A program made the translations under genes and the position numbers. A stretch of DNA of 64,000 bases from Nevskiales bacterium (GTDB lineage Bacteria > Pseudomonadota > Gammaproteobacteria > Steroidobacterales > GCA-2729495). Below the pieces are notes generated by a model. The model was not told the DNA's origin and searched no databases. It saw nothing but the letters and a program-made list of their open reading frames with translations. Shown here piece by piece: positions 1 through 6,916 of this stretch; position 1 is the first letter of the stretch; each line of letters opens with the position of its first letter. The DNA lies in the NCBI GenBank assembly GCA_011526045.1, contig WYBE01000047.1, positions 62,001 through 126,000 of the forward strand, in the 5' to 3' direction.

Positions 1-15
1 CCGCTACGCGCGGAA

Positions 16-22
16 CGTATAA
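16..22 (+). promoter_or_regulatory. -10 box CGTATAA of a promoter cut by the window edge
   Basis: CGTATAA here matches the -10 of the promoter class TGAGGGAT-N14/15-CGTWYAA found repeatedly in this window. The matching -35 would lie just before base 1, so it cannot be checked. It would drive the gene at 85 with a leader of about 55 nt. Confidence 0.4.
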
Positions 23-84
23 CGGTAAAGCGACCGCACTCAGCGGCGACAACTGCTCACGCACACTACTGGATTGGAGGCACT

Positions 85-573
85 ATGGAACTGACAACAA
101 TCCGGATCGAAAAACCGGACCCCGTTCACGTGGTCCTCGGTCAGGCGCACGACGTAAAGACGATCGAGAACATGCACGAAGGGCTGCTAAACGCAGCGCC
201 TGGGATCGTGTTCGGCATCGCATTCTGCGAGGGCGCGGGCAGCCGCCTCGTGCGCTGCGTGGGAAGTGACGACACGCTGCTCGAGCTGGCCAAAAAGAAT
301 GCTACGGCGATCGGCGCCGGCGATATGTTCATTGTCTTATTTGAACACGTGAGCGACGCGCGCGAGGCGATCGCAACGATCAAGTCGCTCCCGGGCGTCA
401 GCAGGATTTTTTGCGCCACCCCGAATCCAACCGAGGTCGTGTTAGCCGCGACAGAACAGGGCCGCGGAATCATCGGCGTAATCGACGGCTCGATTCCGCA
501 TGGCGTGGAAACGGCCGAGGACATCGCGTGGCGCAGGGACTACTTGCTCCACACCGTTGGCTTTAAAAGGTGA
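85..573 (+). CDS. Adenosine-specific kinase-like protein (DUF355 family)
   Basis: This 162-aa protein matches the archaeal/bacterial adenosine-specific kinase family (DUF355, PAE2307 type) over its full length. The conserved blocks are visible: VHVVLGQAHDVKTIENMHEGL near the N-terminus, GIAFCEGAGSRLVR near residue 55, RIFCATPNPTEVV near 110, and ATEQGRGIIGVIDG near 125-138. The family is small, soluble and single-domain. A nucleoside-binding role is assigned from structures and its true reaction is poorly defined. A good ribosome binding site (TTGGAGG, 6 nt before ATG) fixes the start. It stands alone on the plus strand. Family assignment is strong; the physiological function is uncertain. 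Confidence 0.85.
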   Translation: MELTTIRIEKPDPVHVVLGQAHDVKTIENMHEGLLNAAPGIVFGIAFCEGAGSRLVRCVGSDDTLLELAKKNATAIGAGDMFIVLFEHVSDAREAIATIKSLPGVSRIFCATPNPTEVVLAATEQGRGIIGVIDGSIPHGVETAEDIAWRRDYLLHTVGFKR

Positions 574-639
574 GACATCGATTCGCCTGGCCTCGCAGTG
601 GCGAGGGCAAAATCTGCGCAGCTTTTCTCGAGCAAGTCG

Positions 640-668
640 TGAGGGATCGAGCACGGTGCTGCGTTGAA
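640..668 (+). promoter_or_regulatory. Promoter TGAGGGAT-N14-CGTTGAA
   Basis: -35 TGAGGGAT at 640-647, 14-bp spacer, -10 CGTTGAA at 662-668. It lies about 68 bp before the DUF3347 gene at 737. A GCGCAGCTTTTC stretch about 20 bp upstream of the -35 is also present before the promoter at 13717. Confidence 0.65.
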
Positions 669-736
669 TCGTTCAGCCGCGTCCGTCCGCTCGTTCAGGC
701 GGGCGCGACCACGCTCTCCCGAAACAATCGAACATC

Positions 737-1180
737 ATGAAATTCGTTCGCGTCCTATTCTTCGCTTCACTCGCGCCGCTGGCGCTTTCGTCCACCGCCC
801 TTCATGCCGCCGATCACGGTCACGGCAGTCACGGCGCCCAAGCCGCCGAGCTCACCAAGGCACAGACGAAGTTCCTAGCGAATTACGAAGGCGTCCGCGC
901 AGCGCTCGCTGCCGACGATCTCGACGCAGCGAAACGATCCGCGGCCAACATCGCCGACTCCGAGGCTGCCAGGCAATTGAGCAAGGCATCGTCGCTCAAC
1001 GCGGCCCGCGTCGCGTTCAAAAAGCTCAGTGCGGAAGCCCTCCAACTCGCGAAGGGCCACGAAGGCTACTACGTCGCCAACTGCCCGATGGCAGGAAGCG
1101 ACTGGCTGCAAACCACGACCAAGATCAGCAATCCCTACCTCGGCCGGCAGATGTCCACCTGCGGCAGCATCAAGAACTGA
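737..1180 (+). CDS. Secreted DUF3347 protein
   Basis: 147 aa with a clear Sec signal peptide (MKFVRVLFFASLAPLALSS, cleavage near AHA/AD at about residue 24), then a His-rich linker (DHGHGSHG) and a helical domain. The C-terminus NCPMAGSDWLQ...NPYLGRQMSTCG matches DUF3347, a periplasmic domain often linked to copper/silver efflux, with its conserved Cys, Met and His positions as likely metal ligands. A divergent relative is encoded at 54345-54809 and has lost the CPM motif. A TGAGGGAT-class promoter lies 68 bp upstream. The following small lipoprotein gene begins 17 bp after the stop, so the two are probably co-transcribed. Metal binding is inference from the family. Confidence 0.75.
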   Translation: MKFVRVLFFASLAPLALSSTALHAADHGHGSHGAQAAELTKAQTKFLANYEGVRAALAADDLDAAKRSAANIADSEAARQLSKASSLNAARVAFKKLSAEALQLAKGHEGYYVANCPMAGSDWLQTTTKISNPYLGRQMSTCGSIKN

Positions 1181-1197
1181 CTCGTGCATCCCTCGCC

Positions 1198-1362
1198 ATG
1201 AAAACCAATATCGTCCGCGGCATTCTCGTGCTCGGAGCTGTCCTCGGTTTCGCACTTCTTTCGGGTTGCGACTCACCCGGCGGGCATCGCCATACGTCCA
1301 TCCAGAGCCAGCCGTGTAGTGTCCCGGCTCTCGAATCACCCGCACCTTTGGGATGGGCGTAA
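1198..1362 (+). CDS. Small lipoprotein, 54 aa
   Basis: A short lipoprotein: a hydrophobic segment ends in the lipobox LLSG-C near residue 26, followed by DSPGGHRHTS. The N-terminal part resembles the cytochrome c lipoprotein at 55473-55793 (AGCQMPGGHTHGNS), but the haem domain is absent, so this may be a truncated relative or an independent short His-containing lipoprotein. It follows the DUF3347 gene by 17 bp and is followed by a strong terminator, which supports a two-gene transcript. No other homology recognised. Confidence 0.6.
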   Translation: MKTNIVRGILVLGAVLGFALLSGCDSPGGHRHTSIQSQPCSVPALESPAPLGWA

Positions 1363-1401
1363 TCATGAGTCGAGTGAGTTGAGTTGATTGAGTCGACCCG
1401 A

Positions 1402-1439
1402 GCCGCCGCCCCAAAAATCCGGGGCGGCGGCTTCTTTTT
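1402..1439 (+). terminator. Rho-independent terminator
   Basis: Perfect 11-bp GC stem (1402-1412 with 1421-1431), 8-nt AT-rich loop, then TTCTTTTT. It closes the DUF3347/lipoprotein transcription unit. Confidence 0.9.
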
Positions 1440-1592
1440 GTGCCGCGCCCCTGCAGCAACGTGAAACACCACCGCTCCCCGACCACATTTTTTGCGCAGT
1501 CTGAAAATTCATCCGCAGATTTTTCGAAATGCGCGCCGCCTCTAAAGACGCGTCCGACGCGTGCCGTCCTGGAGATCCCGGATCTACCCGCC

Positions 1593-2612
1593 ATGCCACG
1601 AGCGACACCGCCACAAGACCGACAGGAGCGCGAAAGAGTCGAGTTCCTGCACACGCTCACGCTCGGCGGGGTCGATCAGACGATCTACGCGCACGGAAAC
1701 GATGCCACTGCGCCTGTATTGCTCTTCCTTCATGGCGGACCTGGCCTGCCGCACATGCCCTTCGCGCACGTTAATGGGGATCTCGCGCAACGATTCGTGG
1801 TCGTGCATTGGGACCAGCGCGGTGCCGGCAAATCCTACTCGCCGGCCTTGCACGCGGCCCACTTTTCGATCGAGCAGTTCGTTTCCGATGCGCACGAGCT
1901 GATTCGCTGGTTGTGCGAGCGCTTCAAGCAGCCGCGCGTAATCCTCGTCGGGCATTCGTGGGGCTCCGTGCTGGGCGCGCTCGTCGCGGCGCGCTACCCG
2001 CGGCTCGTTTCAGCCTACGTCGGCCTCGGCCAAGTCACGAATCTACGGGCGGCCGAGCACGTGCGATTCCAACTCGCACTCGAACTCGCTCGCGAGAGCG
2101 ACAACAACACTGCCCTTGACGCGCTCACACGCCTCGGTCCACCACCGTATCGCACACCTCGGCAATCCGATTTCCTCGAACGCTGGGCCTGCCGCCTCGC
2201 CGGCGACTGCCACCGCCCGCTCGCGGATGCGCGATTTTTTCGGCTCGCGCTTTCCTCGCCGGTGTATTCGTGGCTCGACCTGATCAAAATCCCACTCGGC
2301 GTCCGCTGCTCCGAGCGCTGCTTCTGGGATGAACTCGTCCGCGACGTCGATCTGTTCCGCCAGGTGCCGCGGCTCGAGATGCCGGCTTACTTCCTCGTCG
2401 GCCGGCACGACGCGGTGGGCACCTATTTTCTCGCGCGGCGCTATTTCGACATGTTGGAGGCGCCGCGCGGCAAGACGTTCACCACGTTCGAGCGCTCCGG
2501 CCACTGGCCGCACCTCGACGAGTCGGAGCGGTTCCGCGCCATTCTCGCGAGCTCCGTTCGCGACGCCTGCGTCGCACGCGCGGCGCCAGCACCCTGGCTG
2601 CACGCTGCGTAA
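1593..2612 (+). CDS. Alpha/beta hydrolase, proline-iminopeptidase-like
   Basis: 339 aa from the ATG at 1593. The alpha/beta hydrolase signature is complete: oxyanion-hole HGGPG at about residues 47-51, DQRGAGKS at 74-81, nucleophile elbow GHSWG with Ser122, a likely catalytic Asp in VGRHD and the catalytic His in SGHWPH. HGGPG together with DQRGAGKS is typical of the proline iminopeptidase (S33) branch and related esterases, so it is probably a cytoplasmic peptidase or esterase of unknown substrate. The reading frame is open upstream to 1440, but the upstream residues look like untranslated DNA. A cap domain rich in Arg and Cys lies between the Ser and Asp motifs. It stands alone. Confidence 0.8.
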   Translation: MPRATPPQDRQERERVEFLHTLTLGGVDQTIYAHGNDATAPVLLFLHGGPGLPHMPFAHVNGDLAQRFVVVHWDQRGAGKSYSPALHAAHFSIEQFVSDAHELIRWLCERFKQPRVILVGHSWGSVLGALVAARYPRLVSAYVGLGQVTNLRAAEHVRFQLALELARESDNNTALDALTRLGPPPYRTPRQSDFLERWACRLAGDCHRPLADARFFRLALSSPVYSWLDLIKIPLGVRCSERCFWDELVRDVDLFRQVPRLEMPAYFLVGRHDAVGTYFLARRYFDMLEAPRGKTFTTFERSGHWPHLDESERFRAILASSVRDACVARAAPAPWLHAA

Positions 2613-2630
2613 ACCGGCCGGCGCGCTGGC

Positions 2631-3002
2631 CTAGACGGCTTTCGGAAAAGCTGCGCCGAGATCGATCGAATGCGGGTGATTCCGCTTCTCCTTCCTGAAG
2701 ATCGCGCGGCGCTGGAGCATTCGATCCAGCTTGTCGATCAACAGCGAGACCGCCTGGTGGCAGTTGTCGCTGCTGACGCTGGCGTTCATCTCGGGCCCGT
2801 AGCTGGTAAGGTGGCCCTTCGCCACAAACCAGCGGTAGCCGGGACGCTTTTGCTCGCAGTCCAGTTCCACGCGGGCGCGGATGATGCGCTCCTCGTGGCG
2901 AAAGAGCCGTGCCGTCTTCTGACGCACAAAGGTCTGTAGCGACGGCGTGAGTTCGAAGTGGAGGCCCGAAACGATTACCTCGGGCGGATTGTTTTGGTTC
3001 AT
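2631..3002 (-). CDS. Ribosome hibernation promoting factor-like protein (HPF/RaiA family)
   Basis: 123 aa from the ATG at 3002 (GGGGA about 9 nt upstream). The sequence fits the short HPF/RaiA (sigma-54 modulation) family: VSGLHFELTPSLQTFVRQKTARLFRHEERIIRARVELD at the N-terminus, and a basic region with the HPF-like A-L-I-D-K-L-D-R-x-L-Q block near residues 85-100. It is expected to bind the 30S subunit and reduce translation in stress or stationary phase. A related gene lies immediately upstream at 3114-3410, so this is a tandem pair. A TGAGGGAT-class promoter at 3070-3099 gives a leader of about 65 nt. The paralogue differs in its C-terminal half, so the two may have different ribosome effects. 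Confidence 0.75.
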   Translation of the reverse strand: MNQNNPPEVIVSGLHFELTPSLQTFVRQKTARLFRHEERIIRARVELDCEQKRPGYRWFVAKGHLTSYGPEMNASVSSDNCHQAVSLLIDKLDRMLQRRAIFRKEKRNHPHSIDLGAAFPKAV

Positions 3003-3069
3003 AATTCCGATTCCCCGGATTTGTTTCTCTGCATTCGCGAGCGTCGCAGTATCGCGCGCGCTCCGGTGT

Positions 3070-3099
3070 TTATACGGAGTCACGCGGAGATATCCCTCA
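3070..3099 (-). promoter_or_regulatory. Promoter TGAGGGAT-N15-CGTATAA
   Basis: -35 TGAGGGAT at 3099-3092, 15-bp spacer, -10 CGTATAA at 3076-3070, for the HPF-like gene starting at 3002. Confidence 0.7.
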
Positions 3100-3113
3100 A
3101 CTGTTCGCGCACC

Positions 3114-3410
3114 TCAGCGCGCGACAATGCGCTCGAGATTCTCGACGAGCACCGCCACTGATTTCAGGCACTCCTCTGCATTGGCGCTGGCAAATATCTC
3201 GCGCTCGCTCGTGCGCACGTGGCCTCGCGCCACGAACCAGGGTCCACAGCCGCGACGCTCATCGCATTCGACTTCCACGCTCACGCGCGACACGCTGCGC
3301 CCGTGACGGAACAGCCGATCGGTTTGTTGGCGCACGAACGATGTCAGCGCGGGCGTAAGCTCGATGTGCGTGCCTGAAATGGCAACGTCCTGCGGGCTGT
3401 TGTTGTCCAC
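3114..3410 (-). CDS. Second HPF/RaiA-like protein
   Basis: 98 aa if it starts at the GTG at 3410. The frame is open to 3536, but three points favour 3410: the N-terminus then aligns with the neighbouring HPF-like protein (DNNSPQDVAISGTHIELTP against NQNNPPEVIVSGLHFELTP), the longer form would overlap the upstream gene by 74 bp, and a promoter -10 (CGTTCAA, 3423-3417) ends only 6 nt before this GTG, implying a leaderless message. Conserved blocks TSFVRQQTDRLFRHGRSVSRVSVEVECDE and EECLKSVAVLVENLERIV match the family. Likely ribosome-associated stress protein; divergence from its neighbour suggests specialised function. Confidence 0.7.
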   Translation of the reverse strand: MDNNSPQDVAISGTHIELTPALTSFVRQQTDRLFRHGRSVSRVSVEVECDERRGCGPWFVARGHVRTSEREIFASANAEECLKSVAVLVENLERIVAR

Positions 3411-3416
3411 GAGTGG

Positions 3417-3445
3417 TTGAACGAGCGGCACGAGCAAATCCCTCA
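3417..3445 (-). promoter_or_regulatory. Promoter TGAGGGAT-N14-CGTTCAA, leaderless
   Basis: -35 TGAGGGAT at 3445-3438, 14-bp spacer, -10 CGTTCAA at 3423-3417. Only 6 nt separate the -10 from the proposed GTG start at 3410. Confidence 0.7.
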
Positions 3446-3462
3446 GAAGAATCCGCGCTGAT

Positions 3463-3909
3463 CTACGCCGCCACCCGGCGCGAAGCAGGGCGATTCCTTT
3501 GACGACTGATTTCGAAACGAGGGTTGGACGCGACACGCTCCGGCATCACGACACACTCGACGATTCGCACGCAGTTGTGTGCTCCATCACCATCGCTGCA
3601 CAGCTCGTCTGCCGCCGGATCGAGCATCCACTCGCCGTCGACCAGGAAGAGATATTCATGGCGGCCGGGCGCAAGCAGCGTCTCGCACCGCCAGTGGCCC
3701 GGCATTACCTGCACGAGTGGCACCAATGCCCGCACCATGGAAGGGCATTTGTCCAGGCGATCATCGCTGAAGGCGTTCATCGGCAGACCTTGAACCCGCC
3801 GCGCCTCGCTGAAAAACAGCGCGAGAGAGACCTTTCTCGCATCCGTGGACGAAAACCTGAATGAGGTCAGGAGGGGAGCTGTCGAGACTGTGCCGCCAAC
3901 TTCGGGCAT
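3463..3909 (-). CDS. Glycogen-binding (CBM48 / AMPK-type) domain protein
   Basis: 148 aa. Residues about 25-118 fit a CBM48/E-set carbohydrate-binding fold: KVSLALFF (equivalent to VxLxGxFN), PMNAF, GHWRCETLLAPGRHEYLFLVDGEWMLDPAADELCSDGDGAHNCVRIVE. The GRHEYLFLVDGEW-DP core is the hallmark of AMPK beta glycogen-binding and isoamylase N-terminal domains. There is no catalytic domain, so it probably binds glycogen or another alpha-glucan or serves as an adaptor. The C-terminal tail (RQRNRPASRR) is basic. It lies 21 bp after the sigma factor stop and just before the hibernation genes, all on the minus strand, suggesting a starvation/stress cluster. The ATG at 3909 lacks a clear Shine-Dalgarno, so the start is tentative. 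Confidence 0.7.
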   Translation of the reverse strand: MPEVGGTVSTAPLLTSFRFSSTDARKVSLALFFSEARRVQGLPMNAFSDDRLDKCPSMVRALVPLVQVMPGHWRCETLLAPGRHEYLFLVDGEWMLDPAADELCSDGDGAHNCVRIVECVVMPERVASNPRFEISRQRNRPASRRVAA

Positions 3910-3930
3910 GGGACGCTGGATAGGACAACC

Positions 3931-4962
3931 CTACGCCGCCCGATTCATGGAAACACGCGCAGCACCAGCCCGCCTGCGGCGGCGCCAGCACAGGATGCGA
4001 TTCGGCTTGGGCGAAGACTTGTTCGCCTGGCTCTCGATGAATTCCTTGATCACGGCCATACGCTCGCGCTGGCGAGCCTCGAGGTCGATCTCATCACGCG
4101 TGCGCACCTTCTCCTGTCGCGCCATCGCACGGCGCAGTTTCTTGAGCGCGAGCGCTTCGAGCTGGCGAATGCGCTCGCGAGTGATGCCGAATTGTTGGGC
4201 GACCTGTTCGAGCGTCAGCTCCTCGTCGCCGTCGAGGCCAAAGCGAAGCCGGATGATTTTGGCTTCGCGCGGCTCGAGCGCAGCGATCATCGTGTGGAGA
4301 TCACGCGTGGAATTCTTTTCGCGCAGGCAGTCGTAAGGATTCGGCGCGTGCTCGTCGCGGACGATCTCTCCGAACGTCCACGCGTCCTCGTCGTTGCCCA
4401 TCTGCGCATCGAGCGATGCGGGCCGCGTGCTCACCGAGTTCCATAGCGCGACCCTCGCCGTCGGAATTTGCAACTCGGCCGCCAGTTCCTCGTCGCTCGG
4501 CTCGCGACCGAGCCGCTCCATCAGCGCCATGGCGGTGCGCCGCAACCCGGCAATCTTGTCCACCAGATGAACGGGCAACCGGATGGTTTTGCCCTGCGTG
4601 GCGAGCGCGCGTTTCACCGACTGCCTGATCCACCAGCCCGCGTAGGTCGAGAGCTTCCCGCCCTTGCGCGGATCGAAACGCTCCACGGCTTTGACGAGAC
4701 CGATGTTGCCTTCACTGATGAGGTCGAGCAGCGGCAGGCCGCACTCCCTGTAGTCCATCGCGATCTTCACGACGAGCCGCAGATTGGCCCGGATCATGTG
4801 ATCGCGTGCGGCCTGATCGCCGCGGCGGATGCGGTCGGCCAGCGCGACTTCCTCGGCGATCGTGAGCAGCGGCGTTCGGCTGATTTCCCGCATGTAAAGC
4901 TGCAAACTACCGCAGGGATCGTGCGCGTTGGGCGTCGTTGGAATGTCATCCGGCGATTGCAT
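3931..4962 (-). CDS. Group 2 (RpoD/RpoS-like) RNA polymerase sigma factor
   Basis: 343 aa sigma-70 family protein. Region 1.2 is at about residues 18-50, region 2 at 55-120 (RANLRLVVKIAMDY, DLISEGNIGLVKAVERFDP, STYAGWWIRQSVKRAL), region 3 at 130-190, and region 4 with the helix-turn-helix LTLEQVAQQFGITRERIRQLE at about 250-275. There is no long region 1.1, so it is an alternative group 2 factor rather than the housekeeping one. The C-terminus carries an unusual Arg-rich tail after region 4. A TGAGGGAT-class promoter ends 9 nt before the ATG, overlapping the stop codon of the upstream gene. It may therefore be controlled by, or be the factor for, that promoter class. It lies next to hibernation and glycogen-binding genes, fitting a general stress role. 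Confidence 0.9.
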   Translation of the reverse strand: MQSPDDIPTTPNAHDPCGSLQLYMREISRTPLLTIAEEVALADRIRRGDQAARDHMIRANLRLVVKIAMDYRECGLPLLDLISEGNIGLVKAVERFDPRKGGKLSTYAGWWIRQSVKRALATQGKTIRLPVHLVDKIAGLRRTAMALMERLGREPSDEELAAELQIPTARVALWNSVSTRPASLDAQMGNDEDAWTFGEIVRDEHAPNPYDCLREKNSTRDLHTMIAALEPREAKIIRLRFGLDGDEELTLEQVAQQFGITRERIRQLEALALKKLRRAMARQEKVRTRDEIDLEARQRERMAVIKEFIESQANKSSPKPNRILCWRRRRRAGAARVSMNRAA

Positions 4963-4971
4963 AGCCGATCC

Positions 4972-5000
4972 TTAAACGAGATTCGCGAGATCATCCCTCA
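4972..5000 (-). promoter_or_regulatory. Promoter TGAGGGAT-N14-CGTTTAA for the sigma factor
   Basis: -35 TGAGGGAT at 5000-4993, 14-bp spacer, -10 CGTTTAA at 4978-4972. The -10 overlaps the TAA stop of the upstream gene and lies 9 nt before the sigma factor ATG at 4962. Confidence 0.75.
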
Positions 5001-5463
5001 CACCTGGCGCGAAAAAAGCGCACCCCGCCTCCTGAGCGATGCGCTGCACGCAGCGCAGCCGTGGAGAGTTCGCGTCGTCGGAGCCTCCGCTGTGGTGGAA
5101 GAGCGCGGCGACGCCCAAGCGCTCCTCACGCGGTTGCGCGAGGCACGAGCGCAACCATGCCTCGATCGTCACCGACAATTTCGGCGCCGCGCTGCATGCC
5201 GCAATGACGAGCAAATGCGCGCGCGCGACATGAGCCGCAGCCTGCGAGCGCCACTGCGACTCTGCGAGTGTGGCAAAACTCCACGGCGACAATTTCACCA
5301 CCAAGCCGTCGGGATCTTTTCGGCTCAGCACTGCAAGCGACTCGGCCGCGCGCAGCGCTGCCGCCAGATTTTCGTAGGCAAGAAACACGTTCAGATCGGT
5401 CGAGGCAACGGGAGGTGCTGCCGCGCCTTCCAGCGGTGCGGCGGGTGAAGAAATCGTGTTCAT
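4972..5463 (-). CDS. Uncharacterised cytoplasmic protein
   Basis: 163 aa from the ATG at 5463; an in-frame ATG at 5499 would add 12 residues and cannot be excluded. No signal peptide or membrane segment. The N-terminal 35 residues are Ala/Pro-rich and probably disordered. Then follows a likely alpha/beta domain (LNVFLAYENLAAALRAAESLAVLSRKD, LVVKLSPWSFATL, AHLLVIAACSAAPKLSVTIEAWLRSCL, LGVAALFHHSG) ending in VQRIAQEAGCAFFAPG. The layout of strands and helices recalls flavodoxin- or receiver-like folds, but no catalytic motif is visible and no family was recognised. It lies just upstream of the sigma factor. An activator-type element at 5598-5661 is oriented toward it. Confidence 0.6.
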   Translation of the reverse strand: MNTISSPAAPLEGAAAPPVASTDLNVFLAYENLAAALRAAESLAVLSRKDPDGLVVKLSPWSFATLAESQWRSQAAAHVARAHLLVIAACSAAPKLSVTIEAWLRSCLAQPREERLGVAALFHHSGGSDDANSPRLRCVQRIAQEAGCAFFAPGVRDDLANLV

Positions 5464-5597
5464 GGTTGAATCGTGGCTGCGTGCGACGGGGTGCGACATC
5501 GAGTGGGGCGCCGTCGAGATTAGCGGGCGCGATGAGCGCGAAACATAGGAGGTCAGGCTGCACGCGACTAAGGAAAATGCTTAGGCGTCGTGCGCAC

Positions 5598-5661
5598 ATT
5601 CTCGCAGAATTGCAGCCCGCTTTCTCCGCACTTCGATCGAAACACTGTGCAGTTTTTCAGG
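5598..5661 (-). promoter_or_regulatory. Activator-type promoter, TGCGGAGAA direct-repeat class
   Basis: On the minus strand: CCTGAAAAACTGCACAG (5661-5645), then TGCGGAGAA (5630-5622) 22 bp from the first repeat, then 15 bp and TGCGAGAAT (5606-5598) as an extended -10. It resembles the elements at 15506, 17290, 54829 and 60902. It would transcribe the gene at 4972-5463 with a leader near 120 nt. Confidence 0.45.
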
Positions 5662-5736
5662 TTTCCCCGGAGCGCGCCTGCTCGAGAACGCCCGCTTCGC
5701 CAGGTTCGATCACATAGTCTTTTTTTTCGCAACGCA

Positions 5737-5765
5737 TGAGGGATCGAAGCGCGCGGCGCGTTTAA
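5737..5765 (+). promoter_or_regulatory. Promoter TGAGGGAT-N14-CGTTTAA
   Basis: -35 TGAGGGAT at 5737-5744, 14-bp spacer, -10 CGTTTAA at 5759-5765, preceded by a T-rich tract. It drives the secreted protein gene at 5856. Confidence 0.75.
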
Positions 5766-5855
5766 CAAGAGCTATCCCTGCGATCGGACGCCAGGAAAGC
5801 TCGTTCGCAACAAACCCCATATCTCGCGTCAACCGCGACGCTCATCCTGCGCACC

Positions 5856-6665
5856 ATGAAAGCTCTCCTCGCCGTCGGTGCCGGTGCCTTCGCCGCCACA
5901 GCCTTTGCCAGTTCCCCGTCTGACAATGCGATCATCGCGGCCATGAAGTTGGCCGACCAACCGAACTATAGCTGGACCACGAGCGTGACGGATGACGTCC
6001 GCGCCTACACCATCGATGGCAAAACCACGCGTGGTGATTGGACCTGGCTGCGCCTGCCGATGGTCAAGGCGATCGCCGAACGCATGGGCCGCGATGCCGG
6101 CACCGAAACCGAGGCGATCTTCAGGGGCAGCGATGCATTTGTCATTCAAACCTCGGAAGGTTGGAAAACGCTGACCGAGGTTCCGCGGGTGCTCCCTCCA
6201 AGACCGGCGGGCGGACGTGGAGGAACTTCAGGCAACGCTCACGCGCCGTTCACTCCCGGCACCGGAATCATGATCCCGCTCAGCGGACCCGCGAGCCGGC
6301 GCGGCTACAGCAACGCGCAATTTGCGTTGAGTCGCCCCCACGAGGAACTCGCGGTGATCGTGAGCAGCCACACCGAGATGAAAGTCGAGGGCGAACGCGT
6401 GACGGGCACGTTGTCCGATCTCGGCGCGCAATTGCTGCTCGTGCACGCGGGACAGGATGACATCGAGCCGATAACGGCCGCAGGAGAGTTTGAGCTGATC
6501 CTCCGTGGAGGAATCGTCACGCGGTATCGGCTCCGCCTCGAAGGGATTCTGTTGGTCGGGCGAAAACGAATCATCGTGCGACAGTCTTCTGACACCGTGA
6601 TCAAGGAAGTTGGAGCGACGAGCTTCGAAGTGCCGGAAGAAGTCCGACAGAAGCTCGAAGGATGA
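5856..6665 (+). CDS. Secreted protein, copy 1 of a tandem pair
   Basis: 269 aa with a signal peptide (MKALLAVGAGAFAATAFAS), then a domain beginning DNAIIAAMKLADQPNYSWTTSVTDDVRAYTIDGKTTRGDWTWLRLPMVKAIAERMG. The middle (about residues 115-150) is a Gly/Pro-rich linker. The second half, GYSNAQFALSRPHEELAVIVSSHTEMKVEGERVTGTLSDLGAQLLLVHAGQ, is nearly identical in the paralogue at 6917. The pattern of short strands and the TLSDLGAQLLL block suggest a periplasmic or lipoprotein-carrier-like beta sheet, but no family was recognised and no catalytic residues stand out. Its TGAGGGAT-class promoter suggests envelope-stress or stationary-phase expression. Confidence 0.75.
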   Translation: MKALLAVGAGAFAATAFASSPSDNAIIAAMKLADQPNYSWTTSVTDDVRAYTIDGKTTRGDWTWLRLPMVKAIAERMGRDAGTETEAIFRGSDAFVIQTSEGWKTLTEVPRVLPPRPAGGRGGTSGNAHAPFTPGTGIMIPLSGPASRRGYSNAQFALSRPHEELAVIVSSHTEMKVEGERVTGTLSDLGAQLLLVHAGQDDIEPITAAGEFELILRGGIVTRYRLRLEGILLVGRKRIIVRQSSDTVIKEVGATSFEVPEEVRQKLEG

Positions 6666-6814
6666 CGGTTCAGTTCGCGGCGTCGCAAATTCGATGGTCG
6701 CCACTCGCCGCACTTCGCCAGCCACAGCGCGCAGTTTTTCAGGTGCCTTCGAGGCCCGCGGAGGCATCGATGGCCGAGCGCGCAAGGATGCGCAGTATTG
6801 GCGATGATGTGCGC

Positions 6815-6844
6815 AGGGGGATGGGACAGGGCTGGAGCGTTTAA
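6815..6844 (+). promoter_or_regulatory. Promoter AGGGGGAT-N15-CGTTTAA
   Basis: -35 AGGGGGAT at 6815-6822 (two mismatches to TGAGGGAT), 15-bp spacer, -10 CGTTTAA at 6838-6844. Its position relative to the gene matches the promoter of the first duplicate. Confidence 0.55.
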
Positions 6845-6916
6845 CGGCTCGCGCGGGGAACCCTCCGCGTGCTGCCCCCTTTTTCTGCCTCACCGGGAAT
6901 CAAAATCCTCCGCCCC

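Larger units (their letters stand above)
5464..5855. other. Intergenic region with two divergent promoter elements
   Basis: 392 bp between a minus-strand and a plus-strand gene. It contains the TGCGGAGAA-type element pointing left (5598-5661) and the TGAGGGAT-type promoter pointing right (5737-5765), the latter preceded by an eight-T tract at 5719-5727. No ORF here is supported. Confidence 0.6.

Noticed and set aside
664-1362. Long plus-strand frame over the DUF3347 gene
   Set aside because: Arg/Ser-rich shadow frame of the real gene; only its last 165 bases (1198-1362) read as a protein with a lipobox.
1490-1530. TGCGCAG and CCGCAG repeats before the alpha/beta hydrolase
   Set aside because: Repeats are 19 bp rather than 22 bp apart and no extended -10 follows in either direction, so it was not counted with the TGCGGAGAA class.
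875-1660. 261-aa minus-strand frame across the terminator and hydrolase start
   Set aside because: Overlaps two real genes and a terminator; composition is that of a shadow frame in GC-rich DNA.
3411-3536. N-terminal extension of the second HPF-like protein
   Set aside because: Would overlap the CBM48 gene by 74 bp and include the promoter at 3417-3445.
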